Positions 53,244 through 64,000 of a DNA stretch of 64,000 bases are shown piece by piece. Below the pieces are notes generated by a model. It was not told the DNA's origin and searched no databases. It saw nothing but the letters and a program-made list of their open reading frames with translations. The number at the start of each line of letters is the position of its first letter. Position 1 is the stretch's first letter. The position numbers and the translations under genes are program-made. The DNA lies in NCBI GenBank assembly GCA_951812925.1, contig OX638368.1:74434422-74498421 (forward strand). Reading direction: 5' to 3'. This DNA is from Calliopum simillimum. Lineage: Eukaryota > Arthropoda > Insecta > Diptera > Lauxaniidae.

Positions 53244-55060
53244 AGAATCAGTCTTCATCGTCTATTCCAACTCTCTTAATGAACGACCAAATCTTCACTG
53301 ATCCTGTTGATAAAGCTAATCTTTTGGCACGCATATTTTCTAAGAATGCTACTCTGCCTGATAGCAATCAAATACCGCCCAACATCGAGAGAAAGTACTC
53401 GGCTATGCCAAGGATCTTCTTTCGAACTAGGGCGGTAAAAAAGGTCCTTGCTAACCTCAATATTAACAAAGCGTCAGGGCCGGATGGCATATCAGCCCAT
53501 GTGTTGCGAAAGTGTGCCGCAACACTGGCTCGCCCATTGAGGAATTTATTTAGCATTTCCTATACTTGTGGTGAATTTCCATCATGTTGGAAGGTTGCTA
53601 ATGTCCAGCCAGTACCCAAAAAAGGCGAGGCTACCAACCCCAATAATTATCGACCCATTGCAATATGCTTAGCGCTCTCCAAAGTTATGGAAAGCGTTAT
53701 AAACTTTCACTTTATGAATTATCTGGAGTGCAACGAATTACTTAATGATCGCCAATATGGCTTCAGGAGAGCTCGCTCTACTGGTGACTTAATGGCGTTC
53801 GTCACTGAGAGGTGGAACCAATGTGTCCACCTTCTTGGTGAAAGTATGGTTGTTGCTCTGGATATTTCTAAAGCTTTTGATCGTGTGTGGCATAGCGCCC
53901 TCCTAACAAAACTAATTGCATATGGCGTCGGTGATTCCTGCGCTCGTTGGGTAACGAGCTTTTGCAGTGGCCGTTCTATTCGTGTTGTCGTAGACGGTTT
54001 CACATCTAGCGAATACTCCATTAACGCTGGAGTTCCTCAGGGTTCGGTCCTATCCCCGTCTCTTTTTCTTGTTTTCATCGATGACCTTCTGTCATCGACC
54101 ATTAATCCAATCCACTCCTTTGCGGATGACAGCAGCATTTGCCATTCATATTGCTTCAAAAAGCGTCCAAGCGCTGAGGAGATTGAGAGAAAAAGGCGGT
54201 ATATGAATGTCACACTCACAAATGACCTCAAAACAATCTCCGAGTGGGGTCGAGCTAATCGGGTCGAATTCAACGCTAGCAAAACCCAATTCTGTCTGTT
54301 GTCTCACAAACAAGTGGATTGTCCAACTCCACCCCTCAATATGGCCGGCGTAGACATTATGAGATCAGCAACTCTTGACGTTCTGGGCATATCGATTCAA
54401 ACTGATCTGAGGTGGACAGACCATGTATTCGATGTGTCGAAAGAAGCTGCCAAGTGTTTAGGTTATCTAAAACGGTGTAAGAAATACTTCACTCCTGTTG
54501 ATCTTCGGACTGTCTATTTCGCCTATATTAGACCTAAGCTAGAGTACAATTCGCACATCTGGGCCGGGGCTCCAAAAACTGCTTTGGAGCTGCTAGACAG
54601 AGTTCAACGTCGTGCGATGAAGTTGATTGGGGATGCGGATGTTGCATCCTCTATTGATTCTCTTGAACACCGTCGCAAAGTTGGGTGTGTTACTCATTTT
54701 TATAGATATTACCATGGGATGTGCTCTAGAGAAATTTATGGGCTGGTTCCATCAGTTCGTATATTTTCTCGCAGCACTCGGGCGTCCCATCAGGCCCATC
54801 CCTACTGCATTGCAACGGTGTTTAACAGAACATCGCACTATCGTGATAATTCGTTTTTTGGTCGTACGATTAAGTTGTGGAATAATCTCCCTGCGAGCGT
54901 TTTTGTGACATCGGTAGATTTAAGAAAAATGTTCATCGACACTACTCCTCTTCTCCCCCATCCCTCTAACCCATTTCCTTTTCTACAAATCAACACGGTG
55001 CATTGCATTTATAGGGGCTATCCCCTGAGCGTTGGTTTAAGTAATAAAAAAAAAAAATAA
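53237..55060 (+). pseudogene. LINE 2 reverse transcriptase
   Basis: Full reverse-transcriptase domain: NKASGPDGISAHVLRKC, NYRPIAICLALSKVME, ALDISKAFDRVWH, AGVPQGSVLSPSLFLVF and the catalytic pair in SFADDSS. The C-terminal part has LEYNSHIWAGAP, LLDRVQRRAMKLIGD and IKLWNNLPASVF. The frame ends at 55060 in an A-rich tail that passes straight into the minisatellite. Jockey/CR1-like group; exact clade not determined. The domain itself has no stop but is out of frame with its endonuclease. Confidence 0.9.
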
Positions 55061-55065
55061 AAAAA

Positions 55066-57372
55066 AATATCGAGAAGTATCGAGAAACATCCAAAATATC
55101 GATAAAAGTCTTAAAGTATCGAGAAACATCCAAAATATCGATAAAAATCCAAAAGTATCGAGAAACATCTAAAATATCGTTAAAAGTCAAAAAGTATCGG
55201 AAAACATCCAAAATATTGGTAAAAGTACAAAAGTATCGAGAAACATCCAAAATATCGATAAAAGTCCAAAAGTATCGAGAAACAGCCAAAATATCGGTAT
55301 GAGTCCAATAGTATCGAGAAACAACCAAAATATCGATAAAGGTCCAAAAGTATCGAGAAACATCCAAAATATCGATAAAAGTTCAAAAGTATCGAAATAC
55401 ATCCAAAATATCGATAAAAGTGCAAGAGTATAGAGAAACATCCAAAACATCGATAGAAGTCTAAAAGTATCGAGAAACATCCAAAATATTGGTAAAAGTC
55501 CAAAAGTATCGAGAAACATTCAAAATATCGATAAAAGTCCAAAAGCATCGAGAAACATCCAAAATATCGATAAAAGTCCAAAAGTATCGAGAAACATCCA
55601 AAATATCGGAAAAAGTCCAAAAGTATCGAGAAATATCCAAAATATCGGAAAAAGTCCAAAAGTATCGCGAAACATCCAATATATCGAGAAGTATCGAGAA
55701 ACATCCAAAATACCGATAAAAATCCAAAAGTATCGATGAAAGTCCAAAAGTATCGAGAAACATCTAAAATATCGGTTAAAGTCCAAAAGCATCGAGAAAC
55801 ATCCAAAATATCGATAAAAGTCCAAAAAAATCGATGAAAGTCCAAAAGTATCGAGAAACATCTAAAATATCGGTAGAAGTCCAAAAGCATCGAGAAACAT
55901 CCAATATATCGAGAAGTATCGAGAAACATCCAAAATACCGATAAAAATCCAAAAGTATCGAGAAACATCCAAAATTTTGGTAAAAGTCCGAAAGTATCGA
56001 GAAACATCCAAAATATCGATAAAAGTCCAAAAGTATCGAGAAACATCCAAAATATCGGTATGAGTCCAATAGTATCGAGAAACAACCAAAATATCGATAA
56101 AGGTCCAAAAGTATCGAGAAACATCCAAAATATCGATAAAAGTATCGAAATACATCCAAAATATCGATAAAAGTGCAAGAGTATAGAGAAACATCCAAAA
56201 CATCGATAAAAGTCTAAAAGTATCGAGAAACATCCAAAATATCGGTAAAAGTCCAAAAGTATCGAGAAACATTCAACATATCAGTAAAAGTCCAAAAGTA
56301 TCGAAAAACATCCAAAATATCGGTAAAAGTCCAAAAGCATCGAGAAACATCCAAAATATCGATGAAAGTCCAAAAGTATCGAGAAACATCTAAAATATCG
56401 GTAAAAGTCCAAAAGTATCGAAAAACATCCAAAATATCGGTAAAAGTCCAAAAGTATCGAGAAACATCCAACATATCAGTAAAAGTCCCAAAGTATCGAA
56501 AAATATCCATTATATCGATGAAAGTCCAGAAGTATTGAGAAACAGCCAAAATATCGATAAAAGTCTAGAAGTATCGAGAAACATCCAAAATATCGATAAA
56601 AGTCCAAAGGTATCGAAAAACATCCATTATATCGATAAAAGTCCAGAAGTATCGAGAAACATCCAAAATATCGATAGAAGTCTAGAAGTATCGAAAAACA
56701 TCCAAAATATTGGTAAAAGTCCAAAAGTATCGAGAAACATCCAAAATATCGATAAAAGTCCAAAAGTATCGAGAAACATCCAAAATATCGGTATGAGTCC
56801 AATAGAATCGAGAAACAACCAAAATATCGATAAAAGTCCAAAAGTATCGAGAAACATCCAAAATATCGATAAAAGTTCAAAAGTATCGAAATACATCCAA
56901 AATATCGATAAAAGTGCAAGAGTATAGAGAAACATCCAAAACATCGATAAAAGTCTAAAAGTATCGAAAAACATCCAAAATATCGATAAAGGTCCCAAAG
57001 TATCGAAAATCATCCAAAATATCGGTAAAAGTCCAGAAGTATCGAGAAACATCCAAAATATCGATAAAAGTCCAAAAGTATCGAAAAACATCCATTATAT
57101 CGATAAAAGTCCAGAAGTATCGAGAAACAGCCAAAATATCGATAAAAGTCGAGAAGTATCGAGAAACATCCAAATATCGATAAAAGTCCAAAAGTATCGA
57201 AAAACATCCATTATATCGATAAAAGTCCAGAAGTATCGAGAAACATCCAAAATATCGATAAAAGTCTAGAAGTATCGAAAAACATCCAACATATCGATAA
57301 AAGTCCAAAAGTATCGAGAAACATCCAAAATATCGACAAAAGTCTGGAAGTATCGAGAAACATCCAAAATAT
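55066..57372 (+). repeat. 39-bp minisatellite array, about 59 units
   Basis: Same unit and orientation as at 1-1666. Local higher-order structure is visible: the run around 55140-55700 recurs with small changes at about 55930-56300, and again around 56720-57000, including the shared variants GGTATGAGTCCAATAG and GTGCAAGAGTATAGAG. This indicates segmental duplication of multi-unit blocks. Long open frames on both strands are artefacts of the 39-bp period. Confidence 0.93.
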
Positions 57373-57666
57373 CAGAACGTCGACAGAGCGCAACGAAACT
57401 GGTTTCGTGCAAGCAAGGGAAAAACAACAACAACAGAATTTCTCTCACTCCAATGTGTCATTCACTTTCTTAACAACACAGCATTTGTTGTTGTAATTAT
57501 ATGGGAAACTTTGATTCTGTTTTTAAATACCTTAATGGCAACTTATGAGGATAATTTTTGGATTCGTGGATTCTACACTACAATACCTTTCATATAAAAA
57601 AAAATCGGTTAAATGGTTAGCTCGCAAAAGGAGGCAAAAAAAAAACTGTTCACGTATTTATATATA
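57373..57666 (+). repeat. Right flank of the minisatellite unit, copy 3
   Basis: CAGAACGTCGACAGAGCGC through TTCACGTATTTATATATAG, matching 1667-1985 and 13554-13868. It lacks about 20 bp (the CTCTGTGGGTG segment) present in the other two. Confidence 0.8.
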
Positions 57667-57912
57667 GATAAAACAAAACCAAAACACAACCAGAAATATT
57701 TCACCAAAATTAAAAATGACCAGATTTAACGCGTCAAAAAAAAGCAAACAGATATTAATATAAAAACAAAAACTATCTTTATGTTACAGATTAATTTTTG
57801 ATTTGTCTTCCTTTAGTCTTAAATTCCACATTCAGTCTTTCAGGAATAGAACCGACCAGATTTTTCGTAATATCAGGGGAGATTTCTCTCAATTATTCTT
57901 TAAACACCTGTC

Positions 57913-58173
57913 TTAAATTCTTCTTGACAGAAATGATCCTTTCTCTAATTTTCCTGTCAACATTTTTCTACAAATGTTCACTAGGGCTACGATCTTGAGA
58001 CTGAGGGGGTAACTGAGGGTGTTAAGAGTGTGGTGTTGTAACCATTCCTTGATTATTTTGAAGTTTTGCTTTATATTGTTGTCCTGTTGGAAGATACTGT
58101 TACTTGATACATCTAATAGAGCTTCAAGTGCAATTAAAATCTCGGAAAAAAAATTTACAGACATCATGTACAT
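57913..58173 (-). pseudogene. Tc1-like transposase fragment, C-terminal part
   Basis: Minus strand: SIFQQDNNIKQNFKIIKEWL, which corresponds to the FQQDNDPKHTS..V..W region of Tc1 transposases holding the second catalytic Asp. The sequence then degenerates (NTLSYPLSLKI) where the family has a WP..SPDLNPIE pattern. Confidence 0.75.
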
Positions 58174-58287
58174 TAATGAGTGTCACAACCGTCAGGAGAG
58201 ATCTAAATAAAATCGGCTAACATGGAAGATAGCCACTCAATATGCAATTCATATCAAAAATAAACAAAGAAGAAGCGTATAGATGTC

Positions 58288-58440
58288 GCTAATAAATACA
58301 GAAATGGGGATCCAACTTTTTGGGAAAACATTTTGTTTACTGACGAAAGCATATTTGAAATTTTTGGCGCGAAAAATTCAGCAAAAATATGGCGAACCAA
58401 AAATGAAACCTTCAGTAAAGCATGTGTTATAAACACTCTT
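58288..58440 (+). pseudogene. Tc1-like transposase fragment, central part
   Basis: Plus strand: FWENILFTDESIFEIFGAKN and KIWRTKNETFSKACV, matching the VLFTDESKF..FG....VWR block with the first catalytic Asp of Tc1 transposases. It is on the opposite strand to the C-terminal fragment. Confidence 0.78.
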
Positions 58441-59216
58441 AAACTTGATAGAGAGGATCAGTTATGACATAAATTGTATATCGAGTGGTTATCTTCCATG
58501 TTAGCCGTTTTATATAGTTCTCTCCTGACGGTAATGACACTAATTTTTTCCGAGATTTTAATTGCACTTGAAGCTCTATCTAGTCTAAGGGCCAGCGCTC
58601 AAAAAAAACTTTGCGTTTCTAAAAGCTGGCTTTGTTACAGTTGGTTATAGTAGTTGTGTACACACATAAACTGTCGGTCAGTCAAGCGAACTCTAGAACA
58701 AGCGGCTGATATATGGTCTTAAACATGCCATAATTTCGATGGTGATAAAATGAACTTCTAGAGGCTGAAAATTAATGCATGTAAAAAACAATTTTGTCGA
58801 TCAGTCAGTTAAACGTTAGAACAAGGCTGGTCAGCAGCTCCGTGGAAGGCAAAACGCTTTTTTTACTCAAGAGGGAGGCATCTTACGAAAAAAGTGTACG
58901 TGGCATAAAATGCTAAGAATCGTCCAAGGAATACGAATAAATTTTTTTGTAATTCTTTTTTTTTTTTTTTAATTTTTAACGTCATTTTTAATAAATTTTT
59001 CAGAACCCTAGTGAACATAATAGAGCGATATCTCCCCTGATATTACGAAAAACTGGTTGGTTCTCTTCCTAAAAGACTGAATGTGGAATTTAAGACTAAA
59101 GGAAAACAAATCAAAAATTAATCTGTAATATAAAGATAGTTTTTGTAATTATATTAATATCTGTTTACTTTTTTTTTGACGCGTATTTCTGGTTGTGTTT
59201 TGGCTTTGTTTTATCT

Positions 59217-59272
59217 TTATGTTTAGTTCAACTCTCCATAAATGACTGCTGTGTTATGCATTATTACATTAA
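59217..59272. other. Spacer before TTAA MITE
   Basis: Short stretch without features. It ends in TTAA (59269-59272). Confidence 0.4.
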
Positions 59273-59870
59273 CTAGCTGCCAACAAATCACGTGTCAAGT
59301 GGTTTTGTGGTGTGAGGTTACTGTTCTAAGCTTTTGAGTAAAACCACCAACATTACAAAAACAAGGCAAAATGCATAGGTAAAAAAACCAGAAAAAAAAT
59401 TTAGTAGGTTGGTTTTCGATACGTTTCATCCATAACCATATGGAATCTTCAGTCGAATTCACCTACAAACCAAGAACTCGACCAAGCATGCTTTATTCAT
59501 TTTTTGCATAGATTAGACGAGAATCACAGCAAAAATTCAATGCAGCATATGCAAAGTTCTAATTTTTTGATTTTTCCCTGTTATGCATCGCCCCGCTGTT
59601 TGTAAGTCGTTGATATTATACTTTTCTTGCAAAGCGCCTTCGGATGATTTTTAACCGAAGTAGCTAGCGCGATCGTTTGTTTATCACCGGACTCGGTGAA
59701 ATTTGTAATATTTTTGTTGTTTTGTACAGATAATGATTTACATTAACTAGCTACCAACAAATCACGTGTCAAGTGGTTTTGTGATGTGAGCTTACTGTTC
59801 TATGTTTTTGAGTAAAAACACCAACATTACAAAAACAAGGCAAAATGCATAGGCAAAAAAACCAACAAAA
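59273..59870. mobile_element. TTAA MITE family, complex copy
   Basis: Starts CTAGCTGCCAACAAATCACG after TTAA and runs through the middle section (GCGCCTTCGGATG). It then meets a second left arm at about 59750 (CTAGCTACCAACAAATCACG) that ends abruptly near 59870. Related to 12678-13092 and 32818-33490. Looks like one long copy followed by a truncated one. Confidence 0.7.
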
Positions 59871-60029
59871 AAATTTTATTTAAAGTGGATTGCTTTGTTG
59901 CAATTAGATTTTGAAAATTTGAAAGCAAAGTGTTTAATTTATTTCGACGCTCAATGTACATTCACAAATTTTTTTCTGCCTGTGATCATTTACAAATTTA
60001 TATTTTACCGTCTTTGCATGCGTTCCAAA

Positions 60030-61987
60030 TAACACTAGTTTACAGCAAAAATGTGATCTGGTTGCCACTATAAAATTCTTATGTAAAATGACTCCCTGAT
60101 TCCGAAAATCACTTTTTTTTTTTTTTCTACGGAGAGGTTTTCGAGAAATCCCCCTTTTCCTGTTTTTGAAGGGGGGAATATATGATCTCATATAATCACA
60201 TATATCTCGTAAACCAGTAAAGCCAGCTTAACATGTAAGACAACAAAAGAAAGGTAATACAATTTTACATCACTTTTCGATCAGTTTTTTAGTTTCTGCG
60301 TTATTAATAAACATTTCGAAAAACTTTGATTTTTCTTTTAAAAAATCGAAAAAAAAGTTTTTCAATTGGGATATTTTCTTGAAAAAAGATTCGGTAAAAA
60401 TAAAAAACTTCATTGTGCAAAGTCTGAAGAACCCCAGTAAAAAAAAGATACCAATCGAGAAAATCGATGGGTAAATAACGGAGTTATAATCAATTAAGTG
60501 AAAATACCAAAAGTCAAATTTTTCTCTATTTTTGTAATTTTCCTTGCATAAGGGTACAATTTTGAAATTTTTTTTTTCCGATTCGACCTATTCATATTTT
60601 TTTGATTAGGTGGACCATCATTAGTAAAAAAAAATTATTTGTATTTTTTTCGCTCGTGTAGTGTTGCCATATTAGAAAAAAAAATCATTTGAGGTGTCAC
60701 TTAACCTCAACTGATATGTAAAGAGAAAGTCATATTCTTCTCCTTATCTGAGGATCTCATTGAAAAGGCAAATAAATTAACATTGGGTCATTTGTTGATA
60801 TCAGATGAAAATAAGCCAATCTATAGTAAACCAAATTTAAAATTTAAAGCAAATTTCGATGATTTTCAGAATCTTTCCTTAACGACGTTAACATTTTCTT
60901 GTTCGAAAAAATAGAAAAGTGAAGTTTTATTCTTTTTGTCATTAATATATTTTATTACAAAAATTTTGAGTTAATGCGGACCAAGATCGGATGAAAAATG
61001 ACAGCTCTATTCTAGATTTAGTGAGTGAACATACTAAATTACTGTCTATTTAATTAACAAAACAAAAATTTCATATGTTTATTCACTAAATCTCGAATAG
61101 AGCTGTCATTTTTCATCCGACCTTAGTCCGCATTGGCTCGAAATTTTTGTAATAAAATATATTATTGACAAAAATAATAAAACTTCACTTTTTCTATTTT
61201 TTCGAACAAGAAAATGTTAATGGCGTTAAGGAAAGATTCTGAAAATCATCGAAATTAGCATGAAATAAATTGGCTTATTTTGATTTGATATCTACAAATG
61301 TCCCAATGTTAAAAAAGCAATTTATTTGCCTTTTCAATGAGATCCTCAGATAAGGAGTAGAATATGACGTTCTCTTTACAGATCAGTTGAAGATAAGTGA
61401 CACCTCAAAAATATGGCAACACTACACGAGCGAAAAAATAAAAATAATTTTTTTTTACTAATGATGGTCCACCTAATCAAAAAAAAAATGAATCGGTCGA
61501 ATCGGAAAAAAAAATAATTTCAAAATTGCGCCCTTATGCAAGGAAAATTACAAAAATAGAGTAAAATTTGACTTTTGGTATTTTCACTTAATTGATTATA
61601 ACTCCGTTATTTATCCATCGAATTTCTCGATTAGTATTTTTTTTTTTACTGGGGTTCTTTAGACTTTTGCACAATGAAGTTTTTTATTTTTACCGAATCT
61701 TTTTTCAAGAAAAGTGAAGTATGTGGCGTTTATGTAAAATTGTATTACCTTTCTGTTGTTGTCTTATATGTTAAGCTGGCTTTACTGGTTTACGAGATAT
61801 ATGTGATAATATGAGATCATATTTTTTCCCCCCTTCAAAAACAGGAAAAGGGGGATTTCTCGAAAACGTCTCCGTAGAAAAAAAAAAAAAAAAAAATTTT
61901 CGGAATCAGGGAGTCATTTTACATTAGAATTTGATAGTGGTACTCAGATCGCAGAAAAAAATAATTAATTTGTAAACTAGTGTAATT
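60030..61987. repeat. 2-kb palindrome (foldback) before the MAEA exon
   Basis: Two arms of about 0.96 kb are inverted copies with scattered differences. For example CCTGATTCCGAAAATCAC at 60095 mirrors GGAATCAGGGAGTCATTTTA at 61904, and TAAAGCCAGCTTAACATGTA at 60220 mirrors 61761-61780. The centre is a short spacer near 61040 between the arms of ATGACAGCTCTATTC. Near the ends both arms read CACTAGTTTAC. No coding frame. The transcript would form a very long hairpin. Confidence 0.9.
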
Positions 61988-62074
61988 ATCTCATTAGCCT
62001 TAGTTTTGCAGAACATAATACATTTTTTTAAACATTAAATTATTCTGAAGCAAATAAATTTTTTTTACTTTTAG

Positions 62075-62147
62075 GATAACTGGGCTACCACTTAACGAAC
62101 ACAACTTACCTATGATGTTACCAAATGGACAAATTTTTGGACAATTG
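62075..62147 (+). CDS. Kaz/MAEA: MAEA/Katazuke exon, C-terminal region
   Basis: Bounded by TTTTACTTTTAG and GTAAGA. Its first G completes the Arg codon split at 17305. It encodes ITGLPLNEHNLPMMLPNGQ then IFGQL, aligning with the MAEA segment [20 protein letters not shown] directly after the RING-like Cys-His cluster. Phase ends at 0. The last part of MAEA (the VCPRT region) should follow in another exon, which was not found before the end of the window. This exon is separated from the previous one by 44,769 bp of transposon-rich intron. Confidence 0.9.
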
Positions 62148-62743
62148 GTAAGAAATATATCGGGTATTCCTTGCCAAATCTTCCATTTGGCTTTACATTT
62201 CAGATATTTTTCTTATACATAGTTCTCGCGAGACTAGATTCCATGATTTTTTAATTTTTATGTCAAGCATTTTAAGAAATATGTAAATACATTTGAGGCG
62301 TTGCATGCAATATCGTCCTAATTCGACTTAAGGCGTTTTTGCGACATTAATTTTTTTGAAAAGTTTGGGTCTTAAACTATATGTGTACTTAATTGCAATT
62401 TTCAATTCTAATAATAAAATGCAATAGAGAAATATTTAGGCCCTATTGCATAAATTACATGCTATTCGTCATTCGGCAAGATTTAAAAAATTCTTTAATT
62501 TGAGTTATTATTCTACAAAACTATGAAAATAGATTTGTTTTCTTAATTATTAAAGAAAAATTTAGTTTTTAGTGTTATTTATTTAATGAAATCAAGTATT
62601 ATATGCAATAGTCATACGGATTTATGCAAGAAGGCCCTATTATTCAGATTTTCTTTCTTTGATAATTTTGTCAATATACATAAGCATTGCATTATAAAAG
62701 TGGACTAAGTTTAAACAATTTTTTTTCATATACCAAAATAACT
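62148..62743. other. Kaz/MAEA: Following intron, unassigned
   Basis: Begins with the donor GTAAGA. AT-rich, no exon or repeat recognised. Confidence 0.5.
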
Positions 62744-62861
62744 TTATTGAGTCAAATATTGTCCATTGTTATTGACCACCTCCCGCCATCTTTCGGGCAA
62801 AACCATTACACCGTCCTTAAAGAATTTCTGTGGTTTCAGCTCGAAAAACTCGGACAAGACC
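62744..62861 (-). pseudogene. mariner transposase C-terminal fragment
   Basis: Minus strand: FFELKPQKFFKDGVMVLPER then WREVVNNNGQYLTQ and a stop, matching the LPERW..V....GQYF tail of mariner transposases. The rest is cut off by the next mariner element at 62864. Confidence 0.75.
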
Positions 62862-62863
62862 TA

Positions 62864-64000
62864 CGAGGGGTCTAACAAAATTTCGCTTAGTTGAATTGAA
62901 AAAACTTTTGAATTTAATTTTTTATATTTATAACTTTATTCTTCATCTATTTGTATTTTTTCAACGTAATCGCCATTTATTTTGATACATTTTTAAAGTC
63001 GATAAGTCCATCTTGAAAAACAGTCTTCAAAATCGGCTTTTTGCAGTTTTGCAATTTCATCATTAACCGCATATATTATCTCCTCATTGCTATTGAAGAC
63101 TCTTCCTCTCAAATTTTTTTTTATTTTTGGAAACAACCAGAAGTGACAAGGCGCTAGACCTGAGGAATAAGGTGCTGGACGAATTTCTTCGATGCCTGAA
63201 AGCGCAATAAAATCTGTCGTTTTTTCAGCAGTGTGCGCTGGCGCATTATCGTGATGTAGAAAGTAGCGGCGTAGCTCCTTTTTTTGTCGATTTCCCAATA
63301 AATTTTTGAAAACTTCTGGTAAACAGGTTTCATTATACCATTTAGCAGTAACCGTCTGACCTTTTTCCAAAGGAATAGCAGCTACAACTTTCTCTCTGGT
63401 GAAGTAAACTGACATCATTACTTTTGTTGCTGACTTTTTTTTGCTTTACTTTAACAGGTGGACTTGCACCTTCTGGGCTCCATACCATGGATTGTTGTTT
63501 GGTTTCGGGGTCGTGCTTCTAAAACCATGCTTCATCATTTGTTACTTTTTTCTTGAAAGTGTTAGACTCTCCGTTTTTGTATTTTTAAAGAAAATACTTA
63601 GCAAAACGCTTACGTGCCTCTTTTTGAGCATCATTTAAAATTCTAAGAACCCATCGTGCAGATTTCTTCGTGTATCCAAGATAATTTTTTAATTTTAGCG
63701 ATACAGCCATGGCATTCATGCCCAGTTCCTCAGCAATGATTTTCTGGGTCAATCTTGGATCTTCGTCAATTTTAGACTTCACCAGCACTACACTTGCATA
63801 ATTAGTCGAAGATTTTGGGCGGCCTTCTCGAGGTTCGTCCTCCAAAGAAAAATGACCTGTCTGGAATCTTCGGAACCACTTTGAAGTAGTTACGAGGGAT
63901 TGCGCATTAACTTCAAATGTTATTTGGCTTTCACTAAATGTTTCCACAGGCTTGAGCTTACGTCGAAACCCAAAAAGAAAAGCAAACCGAATCTCTTGTT
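62864..64000 (-). pseudogene. mariner element and transposase (CGAGGGGTC family), runs off the window
   Basis: Terminus CGAGGGGTCTAACAAAA after TA (62862-62863). The transposase is on the minus strand: the N-terminal frame is open to the right edge (RRKLKPVETFSESQ), then WFRRFQTGHFSLEDEPREGR (the typical HTH-to-catalytic linker) and a stop near 63585. The C-terminal frame runs from 63418 with HHDNAPAHTAEK (second Asp) and GLAPCHFWLFPKIKKNLRG, where His replaces the third catalytic Asp (PCDF in relatives). More complete than 49730-50645 but inactive. Confidence 0.87.

Larger units (their letters stand above)
57667..59216. mobile_element. Tc1-like element with inverted arms
   Basis: Arms of about 200 bp (AGATAAAACAAA..CCAAAACACAACC) at 57667 and 59216 are inverted copies. 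A second inverted pair lies inside (58107-58235 and 58475-58590, sharing ATCTTCCATGTTAGCCG). Between them are two pieces of a Tc1-type transposase on opposite strands. The element has therefore been internally inverted. Confidence 0.7.

Noticed and set aside
52971..54282. Minus-strand frames within LINE 2
   Set aside because: Shadows of the endonuclease and reverse-transcriptase coding frames.
55180..57448. Frames up to 358 codons in the large array
   Set aside because: Same minisatellite artefact as at the left end; all three frames on the minus strand are open in places.

Overview
The window is AT-rich animal nuclear DNA, most likely from a higher (cyclorrhaphan) fly. Three things point there: exons of a metazoan ubiquitin-ligase gene with GT/AG introns; DINE-1/INE-1-like elements with fly-type TATACCC ends and CAGC microsatellites; and a dense mix of Penelope, copia, LINE, mariner, Tc1, hAT and Helitron sequences. 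The species cannot be told from the sequence. There are no operons, prophages or CRISPR arrays.

Host gene. Three plus-strand exons (16960-17084, 17163-17305, 62075-62147) encode consecutive pieces of the C-terminal half of MAEA (fly Katazuke), a subunit of the GID/CTLH E3 ubiquitin ligase. Reading frame and split codons agree across the junctions. The second and third exons are separated by a 44,769-bp intron, so almost everything from 17306 to 62074 is transposon-filled intron. Upstream exons and the last exon were not found and probably lie outside the window.

Left part (1-16959). A 39-bp minisatellite (1-1666) belongs to a repeated unit whose right flank recurs at 13554 and 57373. A Helitron (1986-4343) sits in that flank and itself carries an inverted block of minisatellite-like repeats. 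Next come a TA-flanked MITE (4747-5590) and two head-to-tail Penelope-like elements (5943-8619, 8620-12399), each broken by its own DINE-like insertion. After these are a TTAA-flanked MITE, a mariner relic inside a 9-bp microsatellite, and a foldback with 9-bp target duplications (15326-15899).

Giant intron. A Ty1/copia element on the minus strand (17482-26895, TSD GATGT) has been hit by a Transib-like element (24128-25454, TSD CGACG), a 1.9-kb unknown insert in one LTR, and a TA-flanked foldback. Further on are a hAT-like element (31015-31918), several foldback MITEs, and a 9.8-kb TTA-flanked inverted-repeat structure (35017-44846). The last holds another foldback, two SINE-like copies and a nearly intact LINE. 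Then follow a nested set around 45.1-47.7 kb, a 9-bp-TSD element (48239-48978), a DINE with a mariner inside, a LINE inserted into a large minisatellite array (51745-57372), an internally inverted Tc1 relic and a 2-kb palindrome ending about 90 bp before the third MAEA exon.

Most notable are hammerhead self-cleaving ribozyme motifs in two settings. One setting is the repeated 3' region of both Penelope-like copies. The other is three copies from two distinct short SINE-like elements that pair a tRNA-like Pol III head with a hammerhead whose stem III is a palindrome. One of these lies in sense orientation in the MAEA intron. This resembles retrozymes, possibly mobilised by Penelope-like machinery. 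The structures are read from the sequence; activity and mobilisation are inference.
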